Assembly: GCA_963971285.1 (NCBI GenBank)
Contig: OZ020263.1
Coordinates: forward strand, 5,642,001-5,706,000
From: Astropecten irregularis
Lineage: Eukaryota > Echinodermata > Asteroidea > Paxillosida > Astropectinidae
Reading direction: 5' to 3'
Length of the DNA stretch: 64,000 nucleotides
Numbering within the stretch: position 1 is the first letter of the stretch; each line of letters begins with the position of its first letter. The position numbers were made by a program, and so were the translations under genes. The notes under the pieces were generated by a model. It was not told the DNA's origin. It made no database searches and saw only the letters and a program-made list of their open reading frames with translations. Positions 48,385 to 60,076 of the stretch are shown one piece after another.

Positions 48385-48740
48385 CTGAGATATTGACCCT
48401 TAGAAGGTCACCTTTTGTTGACCCTCTGAGATATTGACCCTCAGAAGGTCACCTCTTGTTGACCCTCAGGAGGTCACCTCTTGTTGACCCACTGAGATAT
48501 TGACCCTCAGAAGGTCACCTCTTGTTGACCCTCTGAGATATTGACCCTCAGAAGGTCACCTCTTGTTGACCCTCTGAGATATTGACCCTCAGAAGGTCAC
48601 CTCTTGTTGACCCTCTGAGATATTGACCCTCAGAAGGTCACCTCTTGTTGACCCTCTGAGATATTGACTCTCAGAAGGTCACCTCTTGTTGACCCTCTGA
48701 GATTTTGACCCTCAAAAGTTCACCTCTTGTTGACCCTCTG
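48385..48740 (+). repeat. 41-bp minisatellite, about eight units
   Basis: Units read GAGATATTGACCCTCAGAAG then GTCACCTCTTGTTGACCCTC. Each has two internal TTGACCCTC half-repeats, so the unit probably arose from a shorter repeat. The middle units are almost identical. It lies only in copy B of the 1.3-kb duplication. Confidence 0.93.
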
Positions 48741-48809
48741 AATAAATACAACTTCAAACCGAGTAATAACTGCGAATTATGCGTTTTTGAGTGCACTCGA
48801 TTAGAACCA

Positions 48810-48890
48810 TGTGCTGGCACAGGTGGGATTCGAACCTACGACCGGCTGCCTCCTGCTATTACAATAATGCTATACCATTTCCAATGGGAT
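48810..48890 (-). other. tRNA-like B-box segment
   Basis: The minus strand contains GGTTCGAATCCCACC (48827-48841 region). No complete tRNA fold is possible. A similar segment is at about 56018-56035. Probably SINE debris. Confidence 0.4.
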
Positions 48891-49020
48891 TTTATAAAAC
48901 TACATTTCCATTTATTACCGTTGGGGGAAAAACAACAGTGATTTACTTTAAATACATATTGGATAAGCAAACATAAATCCATGATCATTATCACTTGGAC
49001 GATAGCTCGTGAATAAAAAA

Positions 49021-50926
49021 AATGCACCAAGAAAAATGTTGTAGTTTCATCTTGTTTATTGATGTCGTTGCCAATGTTTTATGTGTCTGTCAATGTGGAC
49101 TCTAGTTTAATCAATAGCTGATGAGGGTGTTTATATCGGATACAATCTTACAAAGGATTCATAGGTAGATGACGGTTAGGAAAGGAGCTTCGTTTACGAC
49201 TCGTTGTCTGAGTGTGTGGTATTTCCAAGTGGTATTATTAGTTGCCCCCTCCAAGGACAAGACTGGCAACAAGAGGCAACCACCCTGGCCCTCCGTATTA
49301 CCCCCACAGGCCAATGGGTCATCTATACCCACGGCCAATATGTAGTTCCTCAGCTCACCACACCCAGTAGCCCTACCCAGTAGCTCAGCGGATCCATCTC
49401 AATCCAGCTGTTCTACTCCAGTGCACCCTTAGCATCTCCTACAACACAACCAACATCCTCCGAGTCAGGCAACCAATCACCCTACTGAAGACGAACAGAG
49501 TACCGTAAAACTTCTCGGAACGTCGAGTGTTAACCATCGGGTCTTCTCAGAACCACAAACTCTCACAGAAAAGATAACAAGGTGTTACCGCAAATCTTAC
49601 CTTATGACAGGCAACCAGGTTGAAATGCTGTGTATGAGACTGATCGTCGTTAAATCGGAGGTCTGATGAAGAATATGGTAAAACATCGGAACATAAATAA
49701 TCAACATGTAATATCTGCATTGACATATGGAGAAGTATGGGTTGGCCCAATGGACGTAGGGATTCGATATCACATAGAAACATTGTACATCAGATGGGAT
49801 AAATGACACACTGTGCTTTGTCTTTGGTTTACATCACTGGTAATTTTCTCATCTTGTGTACAATTCACAATGCATCATCCACTGATTCAGTCAATTGTGC
49901 ATTGTCAAGCTACCAGACAGAATCGGAGAATTACAAAGACAATGCTATACCTACAACCAAAATGTATTATTATTATTATACTTATATTGTTAATGACTAC
50001 GTTAGGGGGAAACGGTTTGCATTAAAAGTCGACGTTAGGGGGAAATCGGCTGTTAGGGGTAAATTTTAAAGAAACATTTTTATTGTCCGTTTTTTGATAT
50101 AAGATGGAGAATGCTCCTATTAGGAACATATATCAATTTCAAGTCGATCGGTTTGGGGGTTATTTAGAAATAGGTAAATAAAGTTTGTGCATGACCCTAT
50201 GGGAATTTCCCCCTATCGTTGTTGTTAGAGTTATTATTATTATTATTATTATAATTTTTTTTTTAGGGGGGGGGGGGGGAGGGGGCTAGAAAAGCCATTA
50301 TTTTTGTTGGGGGGCTAGAAGACCCAATATTTTCGGTTCTTATAACACTCGCTTCTGCTATGTCTTATTAGGGGTCGAACAACATGCACATAACAGCCTA
50401 CACAACACGTTTTTTTATGTATTAAATGGGCTCTTAATAAGTATTTCAAATCCTCCCAGATTTTCCATCAAATCTACCCTTTTCCTCCCAGCAAAGGTCA
50501 ACAGTTCACAGAGCTCGATCTGTGCCAACAAGATCACCACACACACAACCCTTTACATCTCCATGGTGTGGTCAGAGATTGAGGCATGCAAGACACAAGG
50601 CAAATGATACCAATCTCTTCTTAGTGTGTACATCCTATGAGAGGGCTGTGGTTCGGCTGGCAACATTGAATTTTATCTGTCTGCTTATACTTTAGAATAT
50701 TCATAATTGAAATGTCTCCCAACTCTTCACAATTCAGCCAAATGTACAACTGCATGTTTCATTAAATCTACATGTCAAAACCAAGTGGACAGCTACATGT
50801 ACTGAAACAGCCCTGTGACTGCAGACTTTATCATGTGTATGCTGTACTATACTCTCGCGTCATATCACATGATATGTCGAACCATTCTTAAAGCATGTAT
50901 CAGTTTAAACCAGTCAAAAATATTAA
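49021..50926. other. Non-coding; possible coding scrap and G-run
   Basis: 49228-49378 is GC-richer, with an open frame (CPLQGQDWQQEATTLALRIT, then WVIYTHGQYVVPQL) that looks coding but matches no family I recognise. An (ATT)n run at 50229-50251 and a T-tract are followed by a run of about 13 G at about 50267-50279. TTAGGGGG-like triplets occur at 50003-50062. Confidence 0.4.
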
Positions 50927-51274
50927 AGGTAGTATCATATTTTGGTAGCATATAATGAAACAGAAATCTCCACAGATTTACCAATAACTTAGAGGGTATG
51001 AAGATGGTGATAGTAGAAACATACCGTTTAAATTGTTCTGCCTGAAATGTTTTATTTATCCAGAAAAGAGTAACATCAGTGACCAAAATTATTTTTGATC
51101 TTTTAAAGATCAAAAATAAAAGAGAAAAGACTGTTGTAATTTGTAACTGTTTTCTCCAAAAGTGGGCACCGTATGGGACTGAAATTTGCACAGATGACTG
51201 TTACTGTGTCTCCCTTGATGTTTGTGCTCATGAATTTGCGACACTTTGACAAAAACCAAAGTATGATATTACCT
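50927..51274 (+). mobile_element. TTAA-flanked MITE, copy 1
   Basis: The ends are AGGTAGTATCAT and ATGATATTACCT, inverted and imperfect. TTAA flanks both sides (50923-50926 and 51275-51278). Length 348 bp, no transposase. TTAA target duplication is used by piggyBac and Kolobok superfamilies. Confidence 0.8.
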
Positions 51275-51278
51275 TTAA

Positions 51279-52121
51279 AGCTACTATATGTGAATATATA
51301 CCTTAAAATATGAGACAGGAAACAGCAAGTTCTGTTCACTGACATAGAATCAATGAAATATACCATATAGGAGTGATGTAGACTCCTGGAGTCTCTTGAG
51401 CTAAAAACAGCCATTGAGAATGTGTGCTTATGAGGGAGAGCAAAAACCATGCATCAATTTGAATTGTATTTTGTCTTTCCCATAGACTGGTGTAGTTCAA
51501 GTCATATCAAAAGAAACAAATCATTCTCATGCAGTTACAGTTTACATAAATGAAAACTAAAAATATCAATGACAGTGTATAAAACCTTAACCAATAAATA
51601 CATGCACTTTAGTCCAGCCAGCTACAAAAAAAGGGAAAAAAAATTGAAAACATGGAAAAGGAAAGAAGAAAACCAAAAACAAAAAAACAAAAACCCAAAC
51701 CAACGGAATATTCGGCAAATGCTTTATAAAGGCAAACTGGTTAATGTTGAGCAAAAATAGCTGTTTGCCTTATGAAATGAAACCCGAGATAAAAACTGAA
51801 AGCTGAATTTCATTATTATTGCCAGTTACTATGACAATAATACGTCATGAATACCATTACAGGCAAATACACGTGGTGCAATCTCTGATCGTTTGTATAG
51901 ATCAGTGGGTGCAATATATAGCAACGCCCAGAGACCGTCTAGCCAGACCGCCGATGGAGCTGCTCTTGGATAGACGTACAATCTGACGGGCTGTCTGGAG
52001 TTTGTTCATGATCGAGACACTTTGAGCTTTCTCTGTACTTACAAATCCACTGGATAGCGTGTGACTGGACGACTGTTCCCCTTGTGACGGGTGAACAAAG
52101 ACAATAGGGCAAACTGATAAG
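51279..52121. other. Non-coding stretch upstream of a candidate gene
   Basis: No domain was seen. A low-complexity AAAAAC-rich segment lies at about 51627-51700. TATATA-like boxes occur near 51912 and 52125. Confidence 0.4.
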
Positions 52122-52160
52122 CCTGTATATAATCATTCCTACTCTAGTTTCATCGTTACA
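52122..52160 (+). promoter_or_regulatory. Candidate TATA-box promoter
   Basis: TGTATATAAT at about 52122-52131 lies about 100 bases before the ATG at 52227. A start of transcription near 52150-52160 would give a short 5' leader. It is supported only by position. Confidence 0.3.
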
Positions 52161-52226
52161 TTGACTCAGACCCACAGTCAATAGATTTCTCTTGCCCGCA
52201 TAACTGCGAGGCTGATTGGATCCAAG

Positions 52227-52446
52227 ATGCGGATCCAGAATTCTTTTTGGGATTTCATCCTACCACCGTGTTTGGCGACCATTTACTTTTTGCTGCTCAT
52301 ACACGTACGTGGAGAGTCATGTCGAGCCCTGACTACTGCTGAACCCGGTGATGATGCTGCCTCACTCCGAGAAAGAGCATTTGCAAATTTCAGACAAAGC
52401 TGCAGAAAGAAACCAAGCAAGCCACCAACCGAAATAAAAAAACAAG
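52227..52446 (+). CDS. Candidate first exon of a secreted protein
   Basis: ATG 52227 opens 73 codons ending at AACAAG|GTAAGT, a strong donor, phase 1. The N-terminus reads MRIQNSFWDF, then a hydrophobic core (CLATIYFLLLIHV) and GESC, an acceptable signal peptide with cleavage near residues 29-31. The mature part is acidic then strongly basic (FRQSCRKKPSKPPTEIKKQ). No family was recognised. Downstream exons could not be identified. Unspliced, the frame would run 21 codons into the repeat. Confidence 0.5.
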
Positions 52447-53250
52447 GTAAGTTGCGAGGAACAAGAAATCAAGGTAAGTTGCAATTAACAAGAAATCAAG
52501 GCCAGTTCTGATGAACAAGGAACCACGCAAGGTAAGTTGTGATGAGCAAGAAATCAAGGTAAGTTGCGATTAACAAGAAATCAAGGCAAGTTGCGATTAA
52601 CAAGAAATCAAGGCAAGTTGTGATGAACAAGGAATCAAGGTAAGTTTCGATTAACAAGAAATCAAGGCAAGTTGTGATGAACAAGGAACCACGCAAGGTA
52701 AGTTGTGATGAGCAAGAAATCAAGGTAAGTTGTGATGAACAAGGAACCACGCAAGGTAAGTTGTGATGGGCACGAAATCAAGGCAAGTTGTGATGAACAA
52801 GGAACCACGCAAGGTAAGTTGTGATTGGCAAGAAACAAGGTAAGTTGCGATGAACAAGAAATCAAGGCAAGTTGCGATTAACAAGAAATCAAGGCAAGTT
52901 GTGATGAACAAGGAACCACGCAAGGTAAGTTGTGATGGGCAAGAAATCAAGGCAAGTTGTGATGAACAAGGAACCACGCAAGGTAAGTTGTGATGGGCAC
53001 GAAATCAAGGCAAGTTGTGATGAACAAGGAACCACGCAAGGTAAGTTGTGATGGGCAAGAAACAAGGTAAGTTGCGATGAACAAGAAATCAAGGCAAGTT
53101 GCGATTAACAAGAAATCAAGGCAAGTTGTGATGAACAAGGAACCACGCAAGGTAAGTTGTGATGAGCAAGAAATCAAGGTAAGTTGTATTGAACAAGAAA
53201 CCACGCAAGGTAAGTTGTGATGAGCAAGAAATCAAGGTAAGTTGCGATTC
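52447..53250 (+). repeat. Minisatellite built from a splice-donor sequence
   Basis: 27- and 31-bp units alternate, such as GGTAAGTTGCGATTAACAAG and GGTAAGTTGTGATGAACAAG, with AAATCAA or GAACCACGCAA spacers. CAAGGTAAGT (an ideal 5' splice site) occurs about 18 times, and the GCAAGT variant (the GC-AG donor form) about ten times. The first unit begins exactly at the donor of the exon 52227-52446. Long minus-strand frames through it are repeat artefacts. Confidence 0.92.
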
Positions 53251-56200
53251 CTTTCTTAAATGGAACAAGGTTTCTAAAACTGTTGCATGGAAATATTGAA
53301 TATACCCAACGTTTACCATAAAACCTTCTCTTTGCTGATTGGACTGTAGTTCGAAGGTTTGGGGCAATATTACTGCCATACATGAATTGTTTTATATAGC
53401 TTACATCAATTACCTTACGTACGGTTTCATATTAATTAATAATATTGCTAGTGGGTCCATTTTTAAATTACAACGTTCAACGCCAAAACTACTTTCAAAT
53501 ACAACTGAGTTTTACCGGGAAATGAATTAATGGATTATCCGCTAAGTTCAACGGCAGGTTTTTCAAATAAACGGTACGAAAATGTAGTAAGTGTAAAAGA
53601 AAACATTCGGCAAACATGAATATATATGTGTCTTTTCTCTCTCCAATCAGAATATAAGTCATTGCCGCGTTAATCTTGAAATAATGTATTCCAGAGTCCG
53701 TTCTTTCTGAAATATTGGTTATTTATGTGTCTTCCAAATCGAGTGGAAGGGTTTCATATTTTGGTTTCGGTTTTTCTTCTATCAAATTTGTTAACCTTAC
53801 GGATATTACAATTCCGGTTATTAGAACGTTTAGCAAAGTAATCGTCCCAATGTTTCTCGGTTATCAGGTTTTGTAGAGTAGTTTGTTTGATAATCTTCCA
53901 GATGAATTAAAAATGTTTCTGATTCGATAGCCTGCATGCTTCGAAGGATACAGACAAAAGGGTATCGTCATGAATTGCTAACAAATTGCTGAATTACGCT
54001 CAAGTAAAAAATAGTTCAAGGTGTCGGTCACTATTTCCTTTTTATTAATTCCAATGTTCTGCCAGGGAGTCTGGGACTGATGCAATATATACCATGTTTG
54101 TAATAAGGATGTTAATCAATAGATTAAGCATCGTCTAAATGGCTGATGGCTAAGATATCATACGTCCATGTCATGTCAGCATCCAATATATTGTCTGGCA
54201 CTCACACCTTTTAAACAAGTATCAAGAACCCATAGAATCACGGTTACTTGAGCGAATGCCCGTTTGCACATCATTTTTGTAATCGATTCTATAGTACATT
54301 CGTATCCCGTATGTAAACGAATACGGATTCTCTTAATGCTGCGTGTATACCGTATAGCGGGGAAAACAAGCAAAAATAATTTGGTAATGTGTAAGTTATT
54401 TGCTCTTGAATATATCTATAACTGAAACATTTGCTTCAGTTTGTGATTGTGATTGTGATTGTGATTATTACCAGACCAGATGGATTTTTGACGAACTTTA
54501 TATATTCTAGATGACTCTAAAAAGATTCAAAAGTTTCCGAAAAAGTAAGAATAAAATGAAAGAGAATACAAAAACCTTCGATTATTGCACCTTGTTGCCA
54601 ACCATACAAGGATAAGTCGGCAGTTTTTATATTGAATTGTACGCATTTGCATGATGAATGTATAGCAATAGGGGGTCGTGAATACACAAGCACAATCTAA
54701 CCTTGAATGAGGTTATTGACTTCATTGAGGCATGCGATCTATACGAATTGAACAATACGTTACCCGTGTAATATAATGTGCATTTTCACGGTGAAGTGAC
54801 TGGGAATTTGTTAAGCCTTGCTAAGTGAATCTCCGCGGGGTGCAAGCCGGGCACGTGCCTCATGGTAGGCCCCGTAACTCCACAGTCCAACTATCGGCTT
54901 CTCTACGGGCTAGAATCTGTGATAAACTGTGGTTAAGATCTTACATTTATTTATTGCTAATATTTCTGTGCATAGTTCAACATGAGGTTAGAAGGCTGAT
55001 AAATGATTGGCAGTTTTTGTCGTATGTTTGTATCTTGATTGGTGATTGAGGGGCCGACCATGGCTAGAATTGAACGGATAGACTCTCTATCTATTCAATA
55101 ATAATAATATGAGCAAAGATTAGATGTATTATAATCCATTAAATGTCCAGAGAATACCCAGATATGCCCCTGTGCCCGACCCCCTCAGAATTAAACAGCC
55201 CAATATAGCAATTCCATTATTCTTGCGATTGAAGTAAAATTGCGACTTAGGGGCGAATTTTACCGTTTCGTCTGCCATCAGGTACCGCACCCTTTTATAT
55301 CACGTGATTGGCGTGAACACGTCCTGCTTTTCTATTGGCTAGTTGAATATAACCAGCACAGCCCGATTCTTACGACTGGTGGACAGGGTGAGATTCCTGG
55401 CTCGCGAGGCGACAAATATCAAACACGTTGGATATTTGCCTCCGGTCGCGATCTCTTGATGCAAAAAATGCGGCAATAATTGGCCGCACACGATGAGCTA
55501 CGTGCTGAACAAACGGCCTCTACAGATAGCTCTCGTGTGCGTCAGGCTTGAAACCGATTTGAAGTTGTGTACATTGAATAATTATGTAGGACTCCACTGT
55601 ATTACTGCTTGAAACATGGAACGTTCATGAGATACGTACACTCTGCTGATTGTATTTAGTTTAGATGCAAAGGTTTAAGAAAGCAAAATGTTCGTGGAGT
55701 TTATGATAGTGCTGTATACATATTCCTACAGCTGCCTAAGATATTTAAAGTAATAAACTGCTGCATACATGCTCAGCAGCCAAAATAATGACCCGAAATT
55801 TATAAGATATAACCAAAGTTTTCTTATACAATAATGAAGATGTGATCACAAATGTTGACAGAAGGAGTGAAGCAGCATTATTAATCTACTAATCAAAAGA
55901 CTTATATCCATAAATGTTATGATGTATATTGTGCAATTAAATTTGCCCTTCATTGGTTTGAATGAGAACTGTATACTCAGTGCTTGTTGAGTGCACATGA
56001 AAAAAAACCAGGTGCTGGCTTAGGTGGGATTCGAACTACGACCTCTTGCTTACAAGTGCAGATTCGATGGTTTTGATAAAATCAGCGAAGACTTTGTAGT
56101 AAACTGGATTCTTCAGGATATCTCCCATACAATTGATAACAACCAGTAGGCCTATGGTAATGTGTAAGGAGTCAGTACTTCACACTATTTGGTTATTCTG

Positions 56201-56255
56201 ATGCACTTCTTGCACAGCGGGCCGATTTACCTAACAATAGCAACCGACCTTAACC
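53251..56255. other. Non-coding stretch
   Basis: No exon could be supported. A (TGTGAT)n hexanucleotide repeat lies at about 54441-54466. A tRNA-like B-box fragment lies at about 56018-56035. Confidence 0.4.
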
Positions 56256-56800
56256 ATTGACAATGAAGCCCTCACATTTGTGTCCTCTCCAAAAGTTTTA
56301 GGCATCAAGATTCAAAATGATTTAAAATGGGATGAGCAGACAAGTAAAATGGTTAAGAACATTCATGCTGCATACATTGACGACATTTGGTTTCACTACA
56401 GATGAACTGGCAGTTGTTTATAAAGGATATGTCAGACCATTGTTAAAGTACGGGGATGTTGTGTGGAATTACACGATTACTAGTGCTCAGATTCAAACTT
56501 TAGAGAAGGTGCAAAAGAGAGCCTGTAAGATAATGTTGGGTAAAAATTAAAACTCATACAAAGATGCAATTAATGAGTGTGGAGTTACCACCCTCTCCAA
56601 TCGTAGGCATATACACTGTTGTAAATTTGCACAAACATTGTCCAATTGTAGTCAGACAAAAGGTCTTAAAATGTCTAAGGAAAAATATTCATTGTAGGAA
56701 TTTACAATTTACGTATAACAAACTCCATCGCGTTATTACCTTGTAGGACCACTCGATTTACAAAGAGTCCGATTCCATATTACATTTACTTATTGAATGA
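56256..56800 (+). pseudogene. LINE reverse-transcriptase 3' fragment
   Basis: Frames with breaks encode VLGIKIQNDLKWDEQT, then VYKGYVRPLLKYGDVVWN and IQTLEKVQKRACKIMLGKN. This is the RT C-terminal region of a CR1/Jockey/L2-like LINE (VRP-x-LEYG...QKRA-x-R-I-x-G). It has at least two frameshifts and a stop. No poly(A) is evident. Confidence 0.75.
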
Positions 56801-57719
56801 TTAACCTTTTTACCTCATATACCTTTGATGTCCATATTTTTATGTTTACTTTATGAAACTTAGTTCTTTGTGTCCCCTTTTCCTTCCCACCCTCCCCTCC
56901 GTTCCCCATGTCTCCGCCTCCCCTACCCTAACCCTCACTCCTTCTCCCCTCGCAGTTCCCGTTCCTTCTATCAGTTTTCAAAGTTTTTGATGTATGTGCA
57001 GTATTGCTTCATCGTATATTTATGTGAATTTTTATATTTTAAGCATCAGTGCAATCTGGAACTTACAGCTTATCTTTTTACTTTAAATTATTGTGGTATG
57101 TTGCTTGTGTGTGGTTAATGTGTTTTTCAAATTATGTAACACTCTTGCAATTTGGTCTGAGCACCACGCTGACATCAGCGGGGTGAATTGATTTCAATAT
57201 CGCGGCGGATACCGCAATTAATCACAAATATTACAAATTTTGGTCGGGAAATAGATAATAGGCGAATTAGGTTTGCCCTTCACCGACGTCGATGAGCATT
57301 GTATACTCAGTGCTTGTTGAGTGCACATGGAAAGAATCATGCGCTGGCTCAGGATTCATCCACATCATTGAAGGGCAAACCTGTTTTGCATATTACATGT
57401 TACTATCTCCGGACCACAATAGATAGATAGAAAGAAAGATAGAAAAATGGTTTATTCGTTTTTAAATGACAGGATGTGGCAATCAGAAATCGAATTGCAT
57501 CTAGTCTTAACATAAGAAGGTAATCTATCATAAGTACTTAAATTAAATCCATTTAAGGAACTTTTACATATAATATCATCATAACATATTCAAAATAAAA
57601 TAGACAGGCACTATCCTTGGCATATAAAATCAAATATAACTACAGGTTATGGCTGTTTAAAACAGCATATATGGCTTTTCCGCATATGATACAAATTGCT
57701 TATAAATAAGAATGTTGTC
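56801..57719. other. Non-coding stretch
   Basis: A pyrimidine-rich segment lies at 56868-56965. From about 57650 a degenerate copy of the CTTTTCCGCATATGATA module (compare 9800) leads into the 129-bp repeat family. Confidence 0.4.
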
Positions 57720-57990
57720 AATAAGAACGCCTTTCCCTAACATTGCCTGTTGGTAAAAGAAGTATGATCCCAGCTCTTACCTTGAGGAGCTACTTCTTTT
57801 TTGACCGGGAGTAGAGGTCACAGAGGTCAAGCAATGTGTCACAAAGAAAGTCCTTCTCTAATATTGACATTTGGTGAAAGAATCATGATCCTAGCTCTTA
57901 CCACTTTTAAATGAGGCACTACTTCCTGTTTGACCGGAAGTAGAGGTCACAGGGGTCAACCAATGTGTCACAAAGAAATATCCTGCCTAA
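57720..57990 (+). repeat. Two units of the 129-bp dispersed repeat
   Basis: Same family as 9056-9500: GGTGAAAGAATCATGATC and TTTGACCGGAAGTAGAGGTC are shared. More diverged than the 9-kb units. Its presence 48 kb away shows it is a dispersed element. Confidence 0.85.
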
Positions 57991-58308
57991 CATTTCAATG
58001 TTCGGTTATTTAAAATTTTACGAATTCCACTTTGGGATTTTTGCTGTTTTTAACTTTTTCGGTTACTTCCCAGAGATTTTACTAAAATTAAATTGATTCT
58101 CCTCATCATGTTGTGTAAATCTGTACCATGATCATGACATCTTTTATAATTTGTTATATATAATATATCCAATTCCACTTTGCTGTTGTTTTTTTTTTCA
58201 GTTAGTGTTCGGAGTTTTTGCTAAAATTAAATTCATTTTCCTTATGTTGTGTAAAACTGTGCCATGATCAGTATTTCATAAGTGACATCTTTATAATTTG
58301 TTAATATA

Positions 58309-59511
58309 GGTTTTCCCGGCCAAATTCAGCAAAAGAACGTCCATTTTCCTGAAAACGCATTCAGATTCGGACAGATTTTTCAGCTCTGTGCAAACTCAGC
58401 TTTCTTTTTCCTCATTATCACATTCGATTTCGTGTTTGCGCATTCAGGATTTGTGTTTTACCATTCAGGTTCGCGTCGGTGCGTTCTATTTCGTTTATAG
58501 GCATTCAAGACCACACTTCCACCATTCAAAAATATGATCTTTTCTGTATTTTGACTATTGGAGCAATCAAATTAAAAGCCATCGACGCGTGCATGGTATT
58601 TTGTCTGCGCGTGCTTTTCTTTTTCGTTTTTAGACACTCTATTTAGCACTTAAATATTCAATTTAGATGTCACCAGGCGCGGTTCTGGAGCCAATATTTT
58701 CTGGGGACAGGAAAGTCAATATTTCTTCTGATTATTATTTATTTGCTTCTTGTATGTCTCATTAGGAATAGAAAAATATGCACTATAGCCTACACAACAT
58801 GTTTTTCATGTAATTGGGGAGTATGATATGTATAACTGAAAAGAGCCAGTATTTTTCAATTGCATTTTTTTGGGGTGGGGGCTAGAAGCAATCTTTTTTT
58901 TTAATTTGTAAGCTCCCCTTGTATACATAGTATACATACTTTCAGTTAACTTTCAGTTAACTTCATCGTTAACTTTATCGTTGCTCCTGAACAGTAATTT
59001 CAATTAAATTTAGGCAGCATTTCGTGTTTTCACATTCACTTCGTGTTAAAACGTTTCAAAATGGACATAAGGGTTAATTTGATATTTTACAACTAAAAGG
59101 TTACATTTAAAATTATGATTGTAGCCCTTTGTATAGATTTTGTCTGTATATATGTTTAATTTCTCTACAGTTTTTTCCATAGCCCTCAATTTGCTGATAT
59201 CATGATGCGCAAGGCATCCTGCCATATCATGTAGGTTTTAATTTGAATTTACATGTTTGAAAAGTGAATGCTTATTCACGAAGTTGAATGCTTGTCAGAT
59301 CGCCGTTAAAGGCCTTTGACGAATTTGAATGCACGAAAGGACGGTCTGAATTAGAAAGACCGGATTCATGGAAAGAATGCTTCAATAACGAAATTGAACG
59401 ACTTAGTTTTAATTTCGAATGCCCAATTGGACGAGCATTCAATTTAAAACGAACTTGATTGAACCCCGTGTTAAAATGAATGCTTCTTTGCTTAAATTGG
59501 CCGGGAAAACC
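58309..59511. mobile_element. 1.2-kb non-autonomous DNA transposon with subterminal repeats
   Basis: The 15-bp inverted ends GGTTTTCCCGGCCAA and TTGGCCGGGAAAACC flank 1203 bp and sit next to TA on each side. The left 200 bases have many CATTCA/GCATTC motifs and the right 240 bases the complement (GAATGC/TGAATG), a pattern of subterminal transposase-binding repeats. No transposase is present. The superfamily is unassigned. Confidence 0.75.
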
Positions 59512-59713
59512 TATGTATATAAAGTCATGTAGCAGACTGTTTTTAATAAAAACAAATATATTACTGATTACAAATAAATGATGAAAAGTAAATTGTACCA
59601 ATGAACATTGTTTGTCAATGTCGTTTAATTTTTTATTTTGATTGATGCCCTTTGTTGGGTCGTCACTTGATTAGCAAAACCAACCTTTGGTCCTTTATAG
59701 CAAGGGCCTGTAA

Positions 59714-60072
59714 AGGTAGTATCATACTTTGGTAAGAAATCAAAACAGAAATTTAAGCCGATTTACCTATAACTTACAGGGTATGAAGATGGTGATGGTA
59801 GAAAGATACTGTTAAAGATGTTCTGCCTGAAGTGGTGTATTTATCCAGAAATTAGTAAAACAATGACCGAAAAACCTTTTGATCTTTTAAAAGATGACAA
59901 ATAAAAGAGAAAAGACTTAAGAGATATACCGTGGCAGTTTTTCACTTTTTTCTCAAAACGTTGGCACTGTATGGGACTGAAATTTTCACAGATTACTGTT
60001 GCTGTATCTGTTTTGATATTTTTGCCCATGAGTCTCTATTTCTTTGATAAAAACCAAAGTATGATATTACCT
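59714..60072 (+). mobile_element. TTAA-type MITE, copy 2
   Basis: It shares ends (AGGTAGTATCATAC and GTATGATATTACCT) and interior segments (TTCTGCCTGAA, GTATGGGACTGAAATTT) with copy 1. The flanks are GTAA and TTAG, each one base off TTAA, so the target site has decayed. Confidence 0.8.
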
Positions 60073-60076
60073 TTAG

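Larger units (their letters stand above)
45870..49020 (+). repeat. 1.3-kb tandem duplication
   Basis: Copy A (about 45870-47150) and copy B (about 47190-49020) share the segments GTAGATGAATA, TTTGAGGCTGGGAAGAA, a tRNA-like region, CTTCTGTCGCACTGCGTGTA and GATTACACAAAGAAGCTTTG in order, at moderate identity. Copy B is interrupted at about 48385-48925 by a minisatellite and a second tRNA-like segment, after which the shared tail (TGGATAAGCAAACA) resumes. Confidence 0.85.

Noticed and set aside
52496..53383. Long minus-strand frames with repeated SSQLTLRGSLF-type peptides
   Set aside because: They are translations of the donor-sequence minisatellite with no start context or unique domain.
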